Source: Cerasicoccus maritimus (GTDB taxonomy: Bacteria; Verrucomicrobiota; Verrucomicrobiia; Opitutales; Cerasicoccaceae). From it: 64,000 bases of DNA. Position 1 is the first letter of the stretch; each line of letters opens with the position of its first letter. The position numbers were made by a program, and so were the translations under genes. The notes under the pieces are model-generated. The model saw nothing but the letters and a program-made list of their open reading frames with translations, was not told the DNA's origin and made no database searches. Positions 43,184 to 51,831 of this stretch are shown here, in pieces. The stretch covers positions 210,056 to 274,055 of the forward strand of contig JAVDPD010000004.1 of assembly GCA_031296935.1 (NCBI GenBank), in the 5' to 3' direction.

Positions 43184-44536
43184 TTAGGCCTGCGGGTTGG
43201 GCTCGGCCTTGGTCTGGCTGTCGGGGTGCAGGGCGAGGAGGCGGCGGGAGAGCAGTCGGTTTTCGATCTTGCGGCAGAGGCTGTTGCTCTGCTCCAGGAA
43301 GATGGAAAACATGCGGTCGCCGAGTAGGTCGTCCTCGGTCAACTCGCTCAGGGCCAGGTGCTGGAGTTCGGTTGTTTTGCGGTGCAGGTCGCGCAGCTCC
43401 TCGGTGCAGGTGGTGTCGTTGAGCTGTTTATCGAGCTCAAGCGTGCGGTTGACGAAGATGTCGAGGCGCTCCTTTTGAATCTTGAGGCCCTCCTTGCGCT
43501 CCTCTTCGCGAAGTAGGCGGTAGCGCTGCCAGCCCAGCCAGAGCAGCGCAATGAGCGCCACGACCAGCTCTTTGGCCGCCGAAAGCGACTCGAGGAAGCT
43601 GGCCACGGTGTCGATGCCCGCGTAGGGCTGCAGGTAGTTGTGGCTGGCGGCGTGCCAGCTGGGGGCGATGCGCTGCTCGGCCTCGGCACGGCTAAGCAAA
43701 CCGGGGAATTCGCGCTGCATGCGCTCGCCAAACAGGGCGTCGAGCGTGGCGTTGATGAGGGGCTTGGGGGCGTCCTTGCTGGCGGCGAGCCGGGCGGTGC
43801 AGGAGAGGGTTTCTACGGGCACGGGCGGGATGGCTAGTTGGCCGGAATAGAGCCCGCGCGGGATGTCGCCCACATTATAGTAGTTGTGGTCAAAGGCGAT
43901 GGCGCGGGCGTCGTCGATTGGGAGCAGGCGGTAGTCACCGCTGGTCATCATTTGTCGGAGGCCCGGGCTGCTGAGGCTGGTGATCTCGATGGCGGCCTCC
44001 ACGTCGGGCAGGAGCGGCAGCTCGTAGGTCTCGCCCCACTGCGCGGATTCCTTGGAAGGGGTGACGCCGTAGTGGTGGAAAATCACCTCCGCATGCGCGT
44101 GGTCGGCGGACCCGGGTGACCCGCTGATGATGTGCTTGCCGTTGAGGTCGGTGATGCGGCGCACGTGGGAATCGCGCCGCACGATGATGTGCACGAACTC
44201 GTCGTAAACCGGTGCCACGACTTCCGTGCCTGGGCCGAGCAGGGTGTCCGCCGAGATCATGGCTAGGTCGACTTGTCCGCTGGCCAGCAGCTCGCGGTTG
44301 TCGATGGAGCCGTCGGTGTGGATAACCACGACTTCGGCGCGGGTCGACCGCCTGAGTTCCTCGGCCAGCATTTGGCTGAGGTGGTTAAAGGCCCCACCGC
44401 GAATGCCGCCCGCGATGGTGATCTTTTCCGGCATGCGCTCCCGCGTGCCCAGCCAAATAGCCAGGGAGAGGATGAGTAGCGCGGCCATCAGCAGGGCGAT
44501 GCTGCGGCGCACGGTGGCGGTCTTGATTTTACTCAC
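43184..44536 (-). CDS. TAXI-type solute-binding protein with membrane anchor and cytoplasmic coiled coil
   Basis: A 450-residue protein with a GTG start. An N-terminal membrane helix (SIALLMAALLILSLAIWLG) precedes a periplasmic TAXI-type binding domain (ITIAGGIRGGAFNHLSQMLA, LLASGQVDLAMISADTLLGP, GKHIISGSPGSADHAHAEVI). A second membrane helix near residue 340 (LVVALIALLWLGWQRYR) leads to about 90 residues of charged coiled coil. Classical TAXI proteins serve TRAP transporters, but no DctM/DctQ genes are near, and the anchored, two-helix layout suggests a sensor rather than a free binding protein. It stands alone on the minus strand. Confidence 0.8.
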   Translation of the reverse strand: MSKIKTATVRRSIALLMAALLILSLAIWLGTRERMPEKITIAGGIRGGAFNHLSQMLAEELRRSTRAEVVVIHTDGSIDNRELLASGQVDLAMISADTLLGPGTEVVAPVYDEFVHIIVRRDSHVRRITDLNGKHIISGSPGSADHAHAEVIFHHYGVTPSKESAQWGETYELPLLPDVEAAIEITSLSSPGLRQMMTSGDYRLLPIDDARAIAFDHNYYNVGDIPRGLYSGQLAIPPVPVETLSCTARLAASKDAPKPLINATLDALFGERMQREFPGLLSRAEAEQRIAPSWHAASHNYLQPYAGIDTVASFLESLSAAKELVVALIALLWLGWQRYRLLREEERKEGLKIQKERLDIFVNRTLELDKQLNDTTCTEELRDLHRKTTELQHLALSELTEDDLLGDRMFSIFLEQSNSLCRKIENRLLSRRLLALHPDSQTKAEPNPQA

Positions 44537-44660
44537 AGCGAGAGACGTTTCACGGTATCACAGCGTGTGGTCGGGGAAATGTCCAGCCCGGCCTTGCCAG
44601 CGTCTGCGGGGTCTGCAAGTTGTTGGAAAGGTAACGAATCGCTGTTCTTAATTGTTCTCA

Positions 44661-44702
44661 AAATCGCAATCACTAACGGAATCGTAATCGCTATCGATAA
44701 TT
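44661..44702. repeat. GATTGCGAT-type repeat upstream of four-helix-bundle gene
   Basis: AAATCGCAATCACTAACGG followed by AATCGTAATCGCTATCGAT. These are the reverse-complement words of the repeat at 45102-45130; ATCGCAATC and TCGCTATCG occur in both when one side is reversed. The pair brackets the gene as imperfect inverted repeats. Confidence 0.6.
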
Positions 44703-45155
44703 ATGGCTCTAGGACACGAGAAACTGGATGTTTACCGCCTGGCAATTGGCTATGTCGCTTGGGTCTTTGAGCGTGCTGAGCAACTGAGTGGCTTGCACCG
44801 GCATGCGCGTGATCAGTGGTTGAGGGCTAGTCAGTCGATCCCGCTGAATATTGCGGAGGGCAACGCGAAGGCGACGGAGGCTGATCGGCGGAAGTATTTC
44901 GAGATTGCCCGTGGCTCTGCATTGGAATGTGCGGCAATACAAGATGTGCTTGTTGTTGGGAGAGCGTTGGATAATGGGCTTAGTCAACAGCGGAAGTCGG
45001 ACCTGGATCGGATCGCGGCAATGCTGACTAAGCTGGGGAGGCGTGGCTATACGGTTGGTGAACCAGAGCGGTCGTTAGATGCTGTGCGAAGCCCGGCTGG
45101 GGATTGCGATAGCGAATCCGATTGCGATAGGGAGGGGCTTGGGAGTGGAGAATAA
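44703..45155 (+). CDS. four-helix-bundle protein (23S rRNA intervening-sequence/Avd-like family)
   Basis: A 150-residue protein whose first ~115 residues match the four-helix-bundle family of TIGR02436 type: HEKLDVYRLAIGYVAWVFE, LHRHARDQWLRASQSIPLNI, AEGNAKATEADRRKYFEIAR and GSALECAAIQDVLVVGRAL. These proteins are often found in intervening sequences of 23S rRNA genes, and Avd of diversity-generating retroelements has the same fold. The C-terminal tail (GDCDSESDCDREGLGSGE) is encoded by the GATTGCGATAGC repeat itself. No reverse transcriptase or rRNA gene is near. The gene looks like a small mobile or laterally spread unit. Confidence 0.85.
   Translation: MALGHEKLDVYRLAIGYVAWVFERAEQLSGLHRHARDQWLRASQSIPLNIAEGNAKATEADRRKYFEIARGSALECAAIQDVLVVGRALDNGLSQQRKSDLDRIAAMLTKLGRRGYTVGEPERSLDAVRSPAGDCDSESDCDREGLGSGE
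45102..45130. repeat. GATTGCGAT-type repeat at 3' end of four-helix-bundle gene
   Basis: GATTGCGATAGC-GAATCC-GATTGCGATAG: the word GATTGCGATAG occurs twice in 29 bases within the 3' end of the gene, and its complement occurs upstream at 44661. Confidence 0.6.
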
Positions 45156-45214
45156 TTTCCTCCCGCCGCCTTTCCGTTGGTGATACTTATATTCGAACGA
45201 AACAAACGCTCTGC

Positions 45215-46270
45215 ATGCAAACGGCTTCCCTTCCCCTCTCCCTGGCCCCCGGTTGGAAAAATGTCCCACCGCGCGCGACCGGGCGTCGGCTGGTCTGGAA
45301 GCGAGACGGGCGCTGGCTGCTTTCGGATACCGATTTCGCCGACCCGATCGACCTCGGCCCCACAAGCCCGGTCGATTGCCCGGTGGCCTACGACCCGACT
45401 CGCGAACGCATCTACCGCTACCATTGCGCCCAGTGGGGCGACCGCCGCGACGCCAGCGAGTTGCGTCAAGTGGGGGTTGACGGCGGCGGCGAGGACCGGC
45501 TGTTTGCCTTGGGGCTGAACAAGTGGGCGCTCTGGCTCTGCGAGTATTTGCCGGAGTCGGATTCCCTGGTGGCCTTGGTCGCCACCGAGATGCCGCACAA
45601 GGCTGACGGCACGGTCGTCATCCAGCACCAGCTCTGCCGCTACAATCTGGCGCAAGGCCAGTCCCTCTTGGTCAATCTCCCCCGCGACTGCTTTTTCCCA
45701 TTGGCGCTGCACGCTGCGAGTCAGCGTTTGCTGTTTCATGGGGCGGAGGGCTACCAGGTGGTGGATTTTTCCGGCAAGCGGCTTTATCGACTGGGTTCCC
45801 GTGGGCTGCCGGAGGGGCGCGGCGGGTCGTTTCACCCTCATCGTCCGGACGAGCTGGCGCTCGGCGGCGGGGGGCTGATGCGCGTACGGCGCAATGGTGA
45901 ATTCGTGCTCCTGCGCGACAGGGGGATTAATCCGGTTTGGTCACCCGATGGCGAGCGGCTTTACTTTGCCGAAAGCAGCAGCGATCTCTGGATGCGCTCC
46001 GCCGACGGCGAAAGCGTGCGCCTCCTGGCAGTGGCTGGCAACCGCTACTCGGAGGTCAACCGTGCCCGCCCGGCTCGTTTGACCGCCGATGGCCGCTACC
46101 TCGCGCTGCCGCTGACGCGTCGCATCCGTCGGCAGAGGGTGGAGGGCGTGGCCTCGTCGCGTGATGGCTCTCCGGCCTGGGTGGAGTGGCAAGCGCTTTG
46201 TATATTGGACATGGAGCAGTGCATTGCGTGGCAATCCCCGGGCGCGGGCCCAATTCTTTGGCTTTCGTAA
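45215..46270 (+). CDS. beta-propeller-like protein
   Basis: A 351-residue protein without a signal peptide. It consists of repeated four-strand units in which short motifs recur, such as NPVWSPDGERLYFAESSSDL and RPARLTADGRYLALPLTRRI, the SPDG/TADG turns typical of TolB-like or WD40-like PD40 propellers. About six blades can be guessed. No enzyme motif was recognised. It is flanked by the four-helix-bundle gene and a surface-protein gene and shows normal GC content. Cytoplasmic location is inferred from the lack of a signal. Confidence 0.6.
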   Translation: MQTASLPLSLAPGWKNVPPRATGRRLVWKRDGRWLLSDTDFADPIDLGPTSPVDCPVAYDPTRERIYRYHCAQWGDRRDASELRQVGVDGGGEDRLFALGLNKWALWLCEYLPESDSLVALVATEMPHKADGTVVIQHQLCRYNLAQGQSLLVNLPRDCFFPLALHAASQRLLFHGAEGYQVVDFSGKRLYRLGSRGLPEGRGGSFHPHRPDELALGGGGLMRVRRNGEFVLLRDRGINPVWSPDGERLYFAESSSDLWMRSADGESVRLLAVAGNRYSEVNRARPARLTADGRYLALPLTRRIRRQRVEGVASSRDGSPAWVEWQALCILDMEQCIAWQSPGAGPILWLS

Positions 46271-46486
46271 AAAAGTGGGAATAAGGCTGAAGGTCCTCGA
46301 CTCCTTACTTCGCGTACTGTAGCAGTGGTTCCGTCTTAATAGCGGATTCGTTGCGATCAATGCTGATAAAACACACACATAGTTGTCACACGGTGGGCTA
46401 AATATTTTGATTGCGCTGGGCTCCGTTCTGGCTCATTATCTTATCTATCTTCACCTGCCAGGTCTAGTAATCACTATAATCTTGTC

Positions 46487-47422
46487 ATGAAACTACTTTC
46501 CACTCTTTCAATTTTAACGGGCGTCGCCGCGTTTGCTGTCCCTAGTCTAACCGCAACAACTGAAGTCGCCACCGTGCCGGTCGGTGTGGTGGAGATGACG
46601 ATTCCCGCAGGGCGTTCCGTGGTCGCGCCTCTCTTTGTTAATGCTAACGTATTTCAAGGAGAGTCTACTGGGGTAAGCGAAGATATCGAGGCAGAGACAA
46701 CGACTATTTCTTTTTCCTCGTCTGGTTTTACGGCAAACGAGTTCGATGAGGGAGATTTTCCAGTCTACTACGCTGAGTCGATTGGTGATTCCGTGTCTGA
46801 GGGCTTTGCGTTTGACATCATTTCCAACGACGAAAGCTCAATAACGGTTGCTGGCCTTCTTTCAAACGTTGGTCTCACTTCTGGACAGGTTTTTGCAATT
46901 CGTGAGCATGTCACCTTGGGGCAGTTTTTTGAAGGCTCTACTGGTTTGGCAGTTCTTGATGAAGTGCAGTTTTTTACATCTGACGGTGGTTCCAGTATTT
47001 ACATTTGGACTGGTTCTAACTGGTTTGGAAGCCCGCTCGGTGATGCTAAGCCTATCTATCCCGGCACTGGCTTTTTGACGACTCTCAGCGCTGTTGTTGA
47101 TATTACTACCACCGGGACTGTAAAGTCCACTTATACTCAGGTCCCACAGTTTTCAGGCGCTATCAATTTAATGTCATCTGCTAGCCCGGTTGGCAAGGAG
47201 GTCGGTGATTTGGACATCTCTAGTCAGATTGGAATTCTTGGTGAATTGCAGTTCTTTACGCCAGGAGATATTAATGATACGGTAATAATAATTTCTAACG
47301 GAAGTGGCGATTATTTTGGCGGTTCTGGAACATCGACGCCTGTAGATGCTGGCCAAGCCATGTTAGTTCGTAGCCAAGGTTCGTCTGGTTATGTCGCTCT
47401 CCCTCCAGCATACACAGAATAA
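46487..47422 (+). CDS. TIGR02597-like secreted protein
   Basis: A 311-residue exported protein with a signal peptide (KLLSTLSILTGVAAFAVPSL) and a mature part of low-complexity beta type. The opening EVATVPVGVVEMTIPAGRSV and the later segments FTSDGGSSIYIWTGSNWFGS and GQAMLVRSQGSSGYVALPPA match what I remember of the Verrucomicrobial family TIGR02597. It has no VPEP sorting signal. The family function is unknown. The gene and the next one are AT-richer than the surroundings. It precedes a PEP-CTERM gene by 42 bases, suggesting joint expression of surface components. Confidence 0.7.
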   Translation: MKLLSTLSILTGVAAFAVPSLTATTEVATVPVGVVEMTIPAGRSVVAPLFVNANVFQGESTGVSEDIEAETTTISFSSSGFTANEFDEGDFPVYYAESIGDSVSEGFAFDIISNDESSITVAGLLSNVGLTSGQVFAIREHVTLGQFFEGSTGLAVLDEVQFFTSDGGSSIYIWTGSNWFGSPLGDAKPIYPGTGFLTTLSAVVDITTTGTVKSTYTQVPQFSGAINLMSSASPVGKEVGDLDISSQIGILGELQFFTPGDINDTVIIISNGSGDYFGGSGTSTPVDAGQAMLVRSQGSSGYVALPPAYTE

Positions 47423-47464
47423 TTGTACAGCCAGTATTTCTTATCTATCCATTGCTCTAAAACT

Positions 47465-48106
47465 ATGAAAAAGTCACTCACTTTTTTAGCCTTATTCGCA
47501 GCATGCTCTAGCCTACAGGCAGCATTCACAATCAGTATTTCTCTCAATGATTTTTTTGGGAAATACTATCAAAATGAATCTTCGGGTACACTTACCTCTG
47601 ATTATTCATTTTCATTCAGTACGGTATTTGATTTAGATACTTTCAATTCACTTACTGAGGCACAAAAATCTGATTTTGCCACTGTTAGCGCACTGTTTTC
47701 AACAGACGCAAGCCAAACAACTGCATTTGGAACTAACACTGGTTCAAGTCCTATCCCTGAGGATAACATTCTCGCACAGCCGCTGAACACTTACACGACT
47801 CTGGCTGGAGATTCAACACCTACCGAGGGGGATCAAATCTACGTTCTCGTATATAATTCTCTAATGAATAATTGGGGTCTCTTTACTGACACCAACTGGC
47901 AGGTTCCTGCAACCAATGACTCGATTCCGGATAATTACACTATCAACAATTTTTCTCTCAGCACTTCTGGGACAGCACTCGTTGGGTCGATTAATGGAGT
48001 TAACGGCATTTTGATTACCGCCGTTCCTGAGCCTTCCACTTATGCGTTCATGGCTGGTTTGATGACTTTGGGCCTTGTTGCTTACCGTCGTCGTCAGAAG
48101 GCGTAA
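47465..48106 (+). CDS. PEP-CTERM surface protein (third copy, unrelated mature domain)
   Basis: A 213-residue exported protein with a signal peptide (KKSLTFLALFAACSSLQAA) and the C-terminal sorting signal VPEPSTYAFMAGLMTLGLVA followed by YRRRQKA. The mature domain (FTISISLNDFFGKYYQNESS) is not related to the tandem pair at 40.7-42 kb. ATG 47465 is chosen at the signal peptide. The gene is followed by a strong terminator. Its substrate status for an exosortase is inferred from the motif. Confidence 0.88.
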   Translation: MKKSLTFLALFAACSSLQAAFTISISLNDFFGKYYQNESSGTLTSDYSFSFSTVFDLDTFNSLTEAQKSDFATVSALFSTDASQTTAFGTNTGSSPIPEDNILAQPLNTYTTLAGDSTPTEGDQIYVLVYNSLMNNWGLFTDTNWQVPATNDSIPDNYTINNFSLSTSGTALVGSINGVNGILITAVPEPSTYAFMAGLMTLGLVAYRRRQKA

Positions 48107-48126
48107 GCTGACTTTTAATTTTTCGA

Positions 48127-48160
48127 AAATCCCCCTGGCTCTGGTTAGGGGGATTTTTTG
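48127..48160 (+). terminator. intrinsic terminator after PEP-CTERM gene
   Basis: AAATCCCCC (48127-48135) pairs with GGGGGATTT (48148-48156), with a 12-base loop and a T run. It separates the surface-protein pair from the type II secretion operon. Confidence 0.82.
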
Positions 48161-48244
48161 TTGTTCTGCAACATTATGCGCGGTAGTTAGGTTATATTAC
48201 ACGACTGTAAGGAACATTCTTTCAATAAATCTCTCTTACTTAAC

Positions 48245-48703
48245 ATGCAAATGACCTCTACTCCCTTGAAGCAGCAGGCGCGGGCGCGCGCGGCTGGCTT
48301 TACGCTTTTGGAAATCATCATTGTTGTCGGCTTGATTGCAGCGCTCTCTGGCGCGTTGATCATGGGCTTGCAGGGCAGTAGTAATTCTGGCCAAATCGCG
48401 ATTACCAAGCAGTTTGTGACGGCGGGCGTGAAGGCCCCGCTCATGAGCTACCGCTTGCAGATGGGCGACTACCCGAGCACTGAGCAAGGGCTGGGCGCTT
48501 TGGTCACTGCGCCCAGTGGCGCGGGCAGCAAGTGGGCCGGCCCATATTTGGAGCAAGAAGCTACTGACCCGTGGGGCCAAGCTTACAACTACCGCTACCC
48601 GGGCACGAACAACAAGAACGGCACGCCCGACATCTGGTCCAGTGGTCCGAATCGCCAGAATGAAGAAGGTGGTGGTGACGACGTGAACAATTGGGATAAG
48701 TAA
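48245..48703 (+). CDS. gspG: type II secretion major pseudopilin GspG
   Basis: The main subunit of the T2SS pseudopilus. The prepilin signal ARAAGFTLLEIIIVVGLIAA has the Gly-Phe cleavage site and Glu at +5. The C-terminal half has the GspG calcium-site pattern: MGDYPSTEQGLGALVTAP, YLEQEATDPWGQAYNYRYPG and PDIWSSGPN. It is 152 residues, normal length. It is the first gene of a ten-gene operon in the order G-H-I-J-K-L-M-D-E-F. Confidence 0.95.
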   Translation: MQMTSTPLKQQARARAAGFTLLEIIIVVGLIAALSGALIMGLQGSSNSGQIAITKQFVTAGVKAPLMSYRLQMGDYPSTEQGLGALVTAPSGAGSKWAGPYLEQEATDPWGQAYNYRYPGTNNKNGTPDIWSSGPNRQNEEGGGDDVNNWDK

Positions 48704-48725
48704 CCCGCCCCAACCACGTTGGCTC

Positions 48726-49385
48726 ATGCATGCCTTGACGCGTCATTCCGGGCCTGGTGTCGATTTTAGTGACGATGGCTGGCGCGGCTTCACGCTGCTG
48801 GAGGTCATCTTCGTGCTCGCCTTGATCACCCTCATGGCGGGCGTTGTGGCGTCCTTTAACCTCGATTCCATTCTCAAAAGCAACGGTGCGAAGCCTGCCT
48901 ATGAGGTATTCCGCGAGGCGACTCATGAAGCGCGGATCAAAGCGATTAATGACGCCAGCGTGGTCTTCCTGAGTTACGATGCCGAGACTCAGCAGTTTCG
49001 ACTGAGGACGGATGCCGATAGCATCACTGCGGCAGAGGAAGCCGACCGTGCTCTGCCGACGTTCAACCGCTATGGCTACTTGGATGAGGCGCCCGAGGAA
49101 GAATCGGCGCCGCCACGCACTGATAGTGCGCCTACGATGTTTCAGGTTTACGAGGACGAGTTGACGGTCGAGATTCGCGGCATTCGGGCCGAAAACACGG
49201 GCGTGGCTCTGTCCTCCAGTGAGTATTCCAGCGAGCCGCTGCCGTATTTGACGTTTCACCCGAGCGGCGTCTCCACCCCAGCGATCGTCACCTTGCGCAA
49301 CGCTGATGGCGACGAGACCACTCTCACGCTCGATACATTTTCCAACGGTCCGCAACTTTCTCGTGACGAGCGTGTTGGATACTAG
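48726..49385 (+). CDS. gspH: type II secretion minor pseudopilin, GspH-like
   Basis: A 219-residue pseudopilin with a long N-terminal leader of about 20 residues before WRGFTLLEVIFVLALITLMA (Glu at +5 present). The rest is a beta-rich domain, longer than E. coli GspH, with an acidic, Glu/Pro-rich middle (EAPEEESAPPRTDSAP). The assignment to GspH rests on position in the operon and the LEV helix. It would join the tip complex of the pseudopilus. Confidence 0.82.
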   Translation: MHALTRHSGPGVDFSDDGWRGFTLLEVIFVLALITLMAGVVASFNLDSILKSNGAKPAYEVFREATHEARIKAINDASVVFLSYDAETQQFRLRTDADSITAAEEADRALPTFNRYGYLDEAPEEESAPPRTDSAPTMFQVYEDELTVEIRGIRAENTGVALSSSEYSSEPLPYLTFHPSGVSTPAIVTLRNADGDETTLTLDTFSNGPQLSRDERVGY

Positions 49386-49449
49386 ACTAGATCCTAAAGA
49401 CCATCTCCAATAACCACCTTTTATCGTAGCTCCCCGGTGGGCTATTATC

Positions 49450-49905
49450 ATGAAAACCTGTCGCCAGTATCGACGTGATGGCTTTACCTTGATCGAGGCA
49501 TTGCTGGCCATTGGTTTGTTTACCATTGCGTCGGCAATGTTGATCCAGGCTGCATTTAATTCGGTTTATGCCTTCGAGGCGATACAAAGCAATTCCGACA
49601 AGGAGCAGCTTTACCGTTACCTGCTGCGCTCGATCATTGCGATCGAGGATCAGGAAACCATGGAAGAGGGCGGTGATTGGCAAATGCCTGATGAGACCCA
49701 AGCGAACTGGGAGGTCGTCATTGAGGATGCGGAGATGGTGGACCTTTATCGTGTGGTCATCTCGATCACGCTGGAAGAAGACGATGAAGCGCGGGAATTT
49801 GAGGTGCATCTTTATCGACCCGATTGGTCATCAGTTGATGGCGACCGCGAGCAACTGCTCAACGACCGCGCTAAAAACCTGGAGGAGCGCCGCGATGGAT
49901 ACTAA
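49450..49905 (+). CDS. gspI: type II secretion minor pseudopilin, GspI-like
   Basis: A 151-residue pseudopilin. The N-terminal signal is YRRDGFTLIEALLAIGLFTI, with Glu at +5. The domain after the helix is short and acidic (EDQETMEEGGDWQMPDETQA), and the C-terminus has AKNLEERRDGY. It overlaps the next gene by 11 bases. The GspI assignment comes from position and size. Confidence 0.8.
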   Translation: MKTCRQYRRDGFTLIEALLAIGLFTIASAMLIQAAFNSVYAFEAIQSNSDKEQLYRYLLRSIIAIEDQETMEEGGDWQMPDETQANWEVVIEDAEMVDLYRVVISITLEEDDEAREFEVHLYRPDWSSVDGDREQLLNDRAKNLEERRDGY

Positions 49906-50596
49906 TCGCTCGTTCCAGGGCCATCATCGCCGCAGTCGCATGGCTGGTTTTACGCTGATTGAGGTCCTCTTGGTAGTGGGCTTGTCTAGCCTGTTGTTGA
50001 CCGCTGCGGTGTCGCTGGTGTTTGGCCTGATGTCGCTCAAGACCAGCGCCGAAGGCGCGCCCCAGCGTGATGAGCATATCGCGAATGTGCGACGCTTCAT
50101 GGAGTATGCCTTTGCGGAGGCGCAGCCGATCGAGAACCTCGGCGATGAAGGTGGCGAAGCGCCAGAAGATGCGGTGAGTTGGCGTCAATTGCCCGGGCTT
50201 AGTGGTCTCAATGAGATGGCCCTTGCTTTTCGCTTGCCGGGAAAAATCCCGCTGCTTTCGGATAACGAGCTCTATGCGCCTGAGGTAGATTGCTACCTGC
50301 GCTTCGTGGAAGACGAGGGGCTTTACCTGTATTGGCAGTCCGACGCCATGGCCAGTGAGGACACCGATGATCTGCGCCGCAGTTTAGTATCCCCGCTCGT
50401 GACGAAACTCGAATACCTCTGGTATGACGAAAACGACGAGCGCTGGGACGTATCGGAGGAAATGGAGGACAATGACGAGGGCGAGAACACGGCCCCGCAG
50501 TTCATCCGCTTGAGCTTTGGCCAAGATAAGAAAAACAAAGCGGTGACGGCTCTGCTGTTGCTGCCTCCCAGCGGTGAGGAGACTCCGCGGTTATGA
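49895..50596 (+). CDS. gspJ: type II secretion minor pseudopilin, GspJ-like
   Basis: A 233-residue pseudopilin starting at ATG 49895, inside the end of the preceding gene. The prepilin signal is RSRMAGFTLIEVLLVVGLSS with Glu at +5. The long globular part includes PEVDCYLRFVEDEGLYLYWQ and SPLVTKLEYLWYDENDERWD, which fits the two-lobed GspJ domain. Longer readings of the frame upstream only retranslate the GspI gene and are not real. The end overlaps gspK by four bases (ATGA). Confidence 0.82.
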   Translation: MDTNRSFQGHHRRSRMAGFTLIEVLLVVGLSSLLLTAAVSLVFGLMSLKTSAEGAPQRDEHIANVRRFMEYAFAEAQPIENLGDEGGEAPEDAVSWRQLPGLSGLNEMALAFRLPGKIPLLSDNELYAPEVDCYLRFVEDEGLYLYWQSDAMASEDTDDLRRSLVSPLVTKLEYLWYDENDERWDVSEEMEDNDEGENTAPQFIRLSFGQDKKNKAVTALLLLPPSGEETPRL

Positions 50597-51792
50597 GGCG
50601 CTCGATGTGTAGACAGATTGTGTGGGGGGCGCACCCGGCCTATTTGTTGATCATGGTGCTGGTTTTCCTGTTCTTGGCGGCCGGAATTACGGTTTCTCTC
50701 TCTGAGAGCATGTTGCGTAATATTCGATCAGCAGCGACGGCGTCGGCGCGCGATGATCTGCGTTTGACTGCGTTTTCAGCCATGGAAATTTCTTTGGCGG
50801 CACTGTCTGAAATCAAGGAGCTCGACGGCAAATTACACAGCCCGAGCCAGGGTTGGGGGGACCCGATCAGCTATTCGCCCGTAGCGTGGCCGGCAAACCA
50901 GAACGTCACAGTGACGATTGCGGACGAGACCGGGCGCATCCCGCTCAATCCCGTCGATCGTGAGCGCCTGCAGCAGTTTTTTGATCAATTGGGCATCGAC
51001 TATACGACATCCGAAGAGCTGATTGACGCCTACTTGGACTGGATTGACGAAGATGACCTGGAGCGACTCAATGGCGCTGAAGCCGATTACTATGAACGGC
51101 TTTCCCCGCCTGTGACGCCGCCTAATCAGCCCATTAAGTCGCACGATGACTTCCGCTATATTAAGGGCTATGCCGAGATATTCTTCAACGAAGACGGCTC
51201 GCCCAATGCGCTCTTTAAACAATTTAAGGAGTCGACGACTTTCCACCACGAATATGATGTAAACATCAACTCGGCTTCGCCAGCAGTTCTGGGTATGTTG
51301 GAGGAGAATTCTGGGCTCGATCGTCGCGCGTTGGAGGATCTCCAATATGGGCTGGATGGAATTCCAGGCACGGAGGACGATGGCTGGCCTGCAAGTAGCG
51401 ACGACATCACTATAAATTCTGATGCGGCCGTGGGCTACGAAGCGCATGTGTTCCGCATCACCGTGCGGGTGGAGCAGGGTGGCAAGCAATTCCAGCTTTC
51501 CGCACTGGTGGATGACGGTAGCTCCAGTTCCAGCAGTAGTAGTGATAGCTCTGACAGCAGTAGCTCAGAGGATGATTCAACCGACAGCACCAACGACCGC
51601 AGTTTGTCGGCCACGGGCGGTAATAGCCCTTCCCTCAGTATTAACACGACCGGTAGCAACACGGAATCCGAGGCTGACAGCACCTCGACTGGAACGAGCT
51701 CCAGCACGAGCGATTCAGAGGCCACTGTCCTTTATGTCAACGGCGATTGGCGCTTTTTAGAGTTCAACGAGAATCGACCGGAAGACGGTTGA
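50593..51792 (+). CDS. gspK: type II secretion minor pseudopilin GspK
   Basis: A 399-residue protein. The membrane helix AYLLIMVLVFLFLAAGITVS lies near the N-terminus and, as usual for GspK, lacks the Glu at +5. The family core follows with VTIADETGRIPLNPVDRERL and ELIDAYLDWIDEDD, the alpha-helical insert that caps the pseudopilus. The C-terminal ~90 residues are an unusual Ser/Thr/Asp tail (SSSSSSSDSSDSSSSEDDST), not seen in typical members. It starts within the gspJ stop. Confidence 0.9.
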   Translation: MRRSMCRQIVWGAHPAYLLIMVLVFLFLAAGITVSLSESMLRNIRSAATASARDDLRLTAFSAMEISLAALSEIKELDGKLHSPSQGWGDPISYSPVAWPANQNVTVTIADETGRIPLNPVDRERLQQFFDQLGIDYTTSEELIDAYLDWIDEDDLERLNGAEADYYERLSPPVTPPNQPIKSHDDFRYIKGYAEIFFNEDGSPNALFKQFKESTTFHHEYDVNINSASPAVLGMLEENSGLDRRALEDLQYGLDGIPGTEDDGWPASSDDITINSDAAVGYEAHVFRITVRVEQGGKQFQLSALVDDGSSSSSSSSDSSDSSSSEDDSTDSTNDRSLSATGGNSPSLSINTTGSNTESEADSTSTGTSSSTSDSEATVLYVNGDWRFLEFNENRPEDG

Positions 51793-51831
51793 TTTATTTC
51801 CTACATGTCTTGATACTTCGCACTTTTCCAA

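Noticed and set aside
44703-45155. Diversity-generating retroelement around the four-helix-bundle gene
   Set aside because: No reverse transcriptase, template repeat or variable repeat is visible nearby; only the Avd-like fold is shared.
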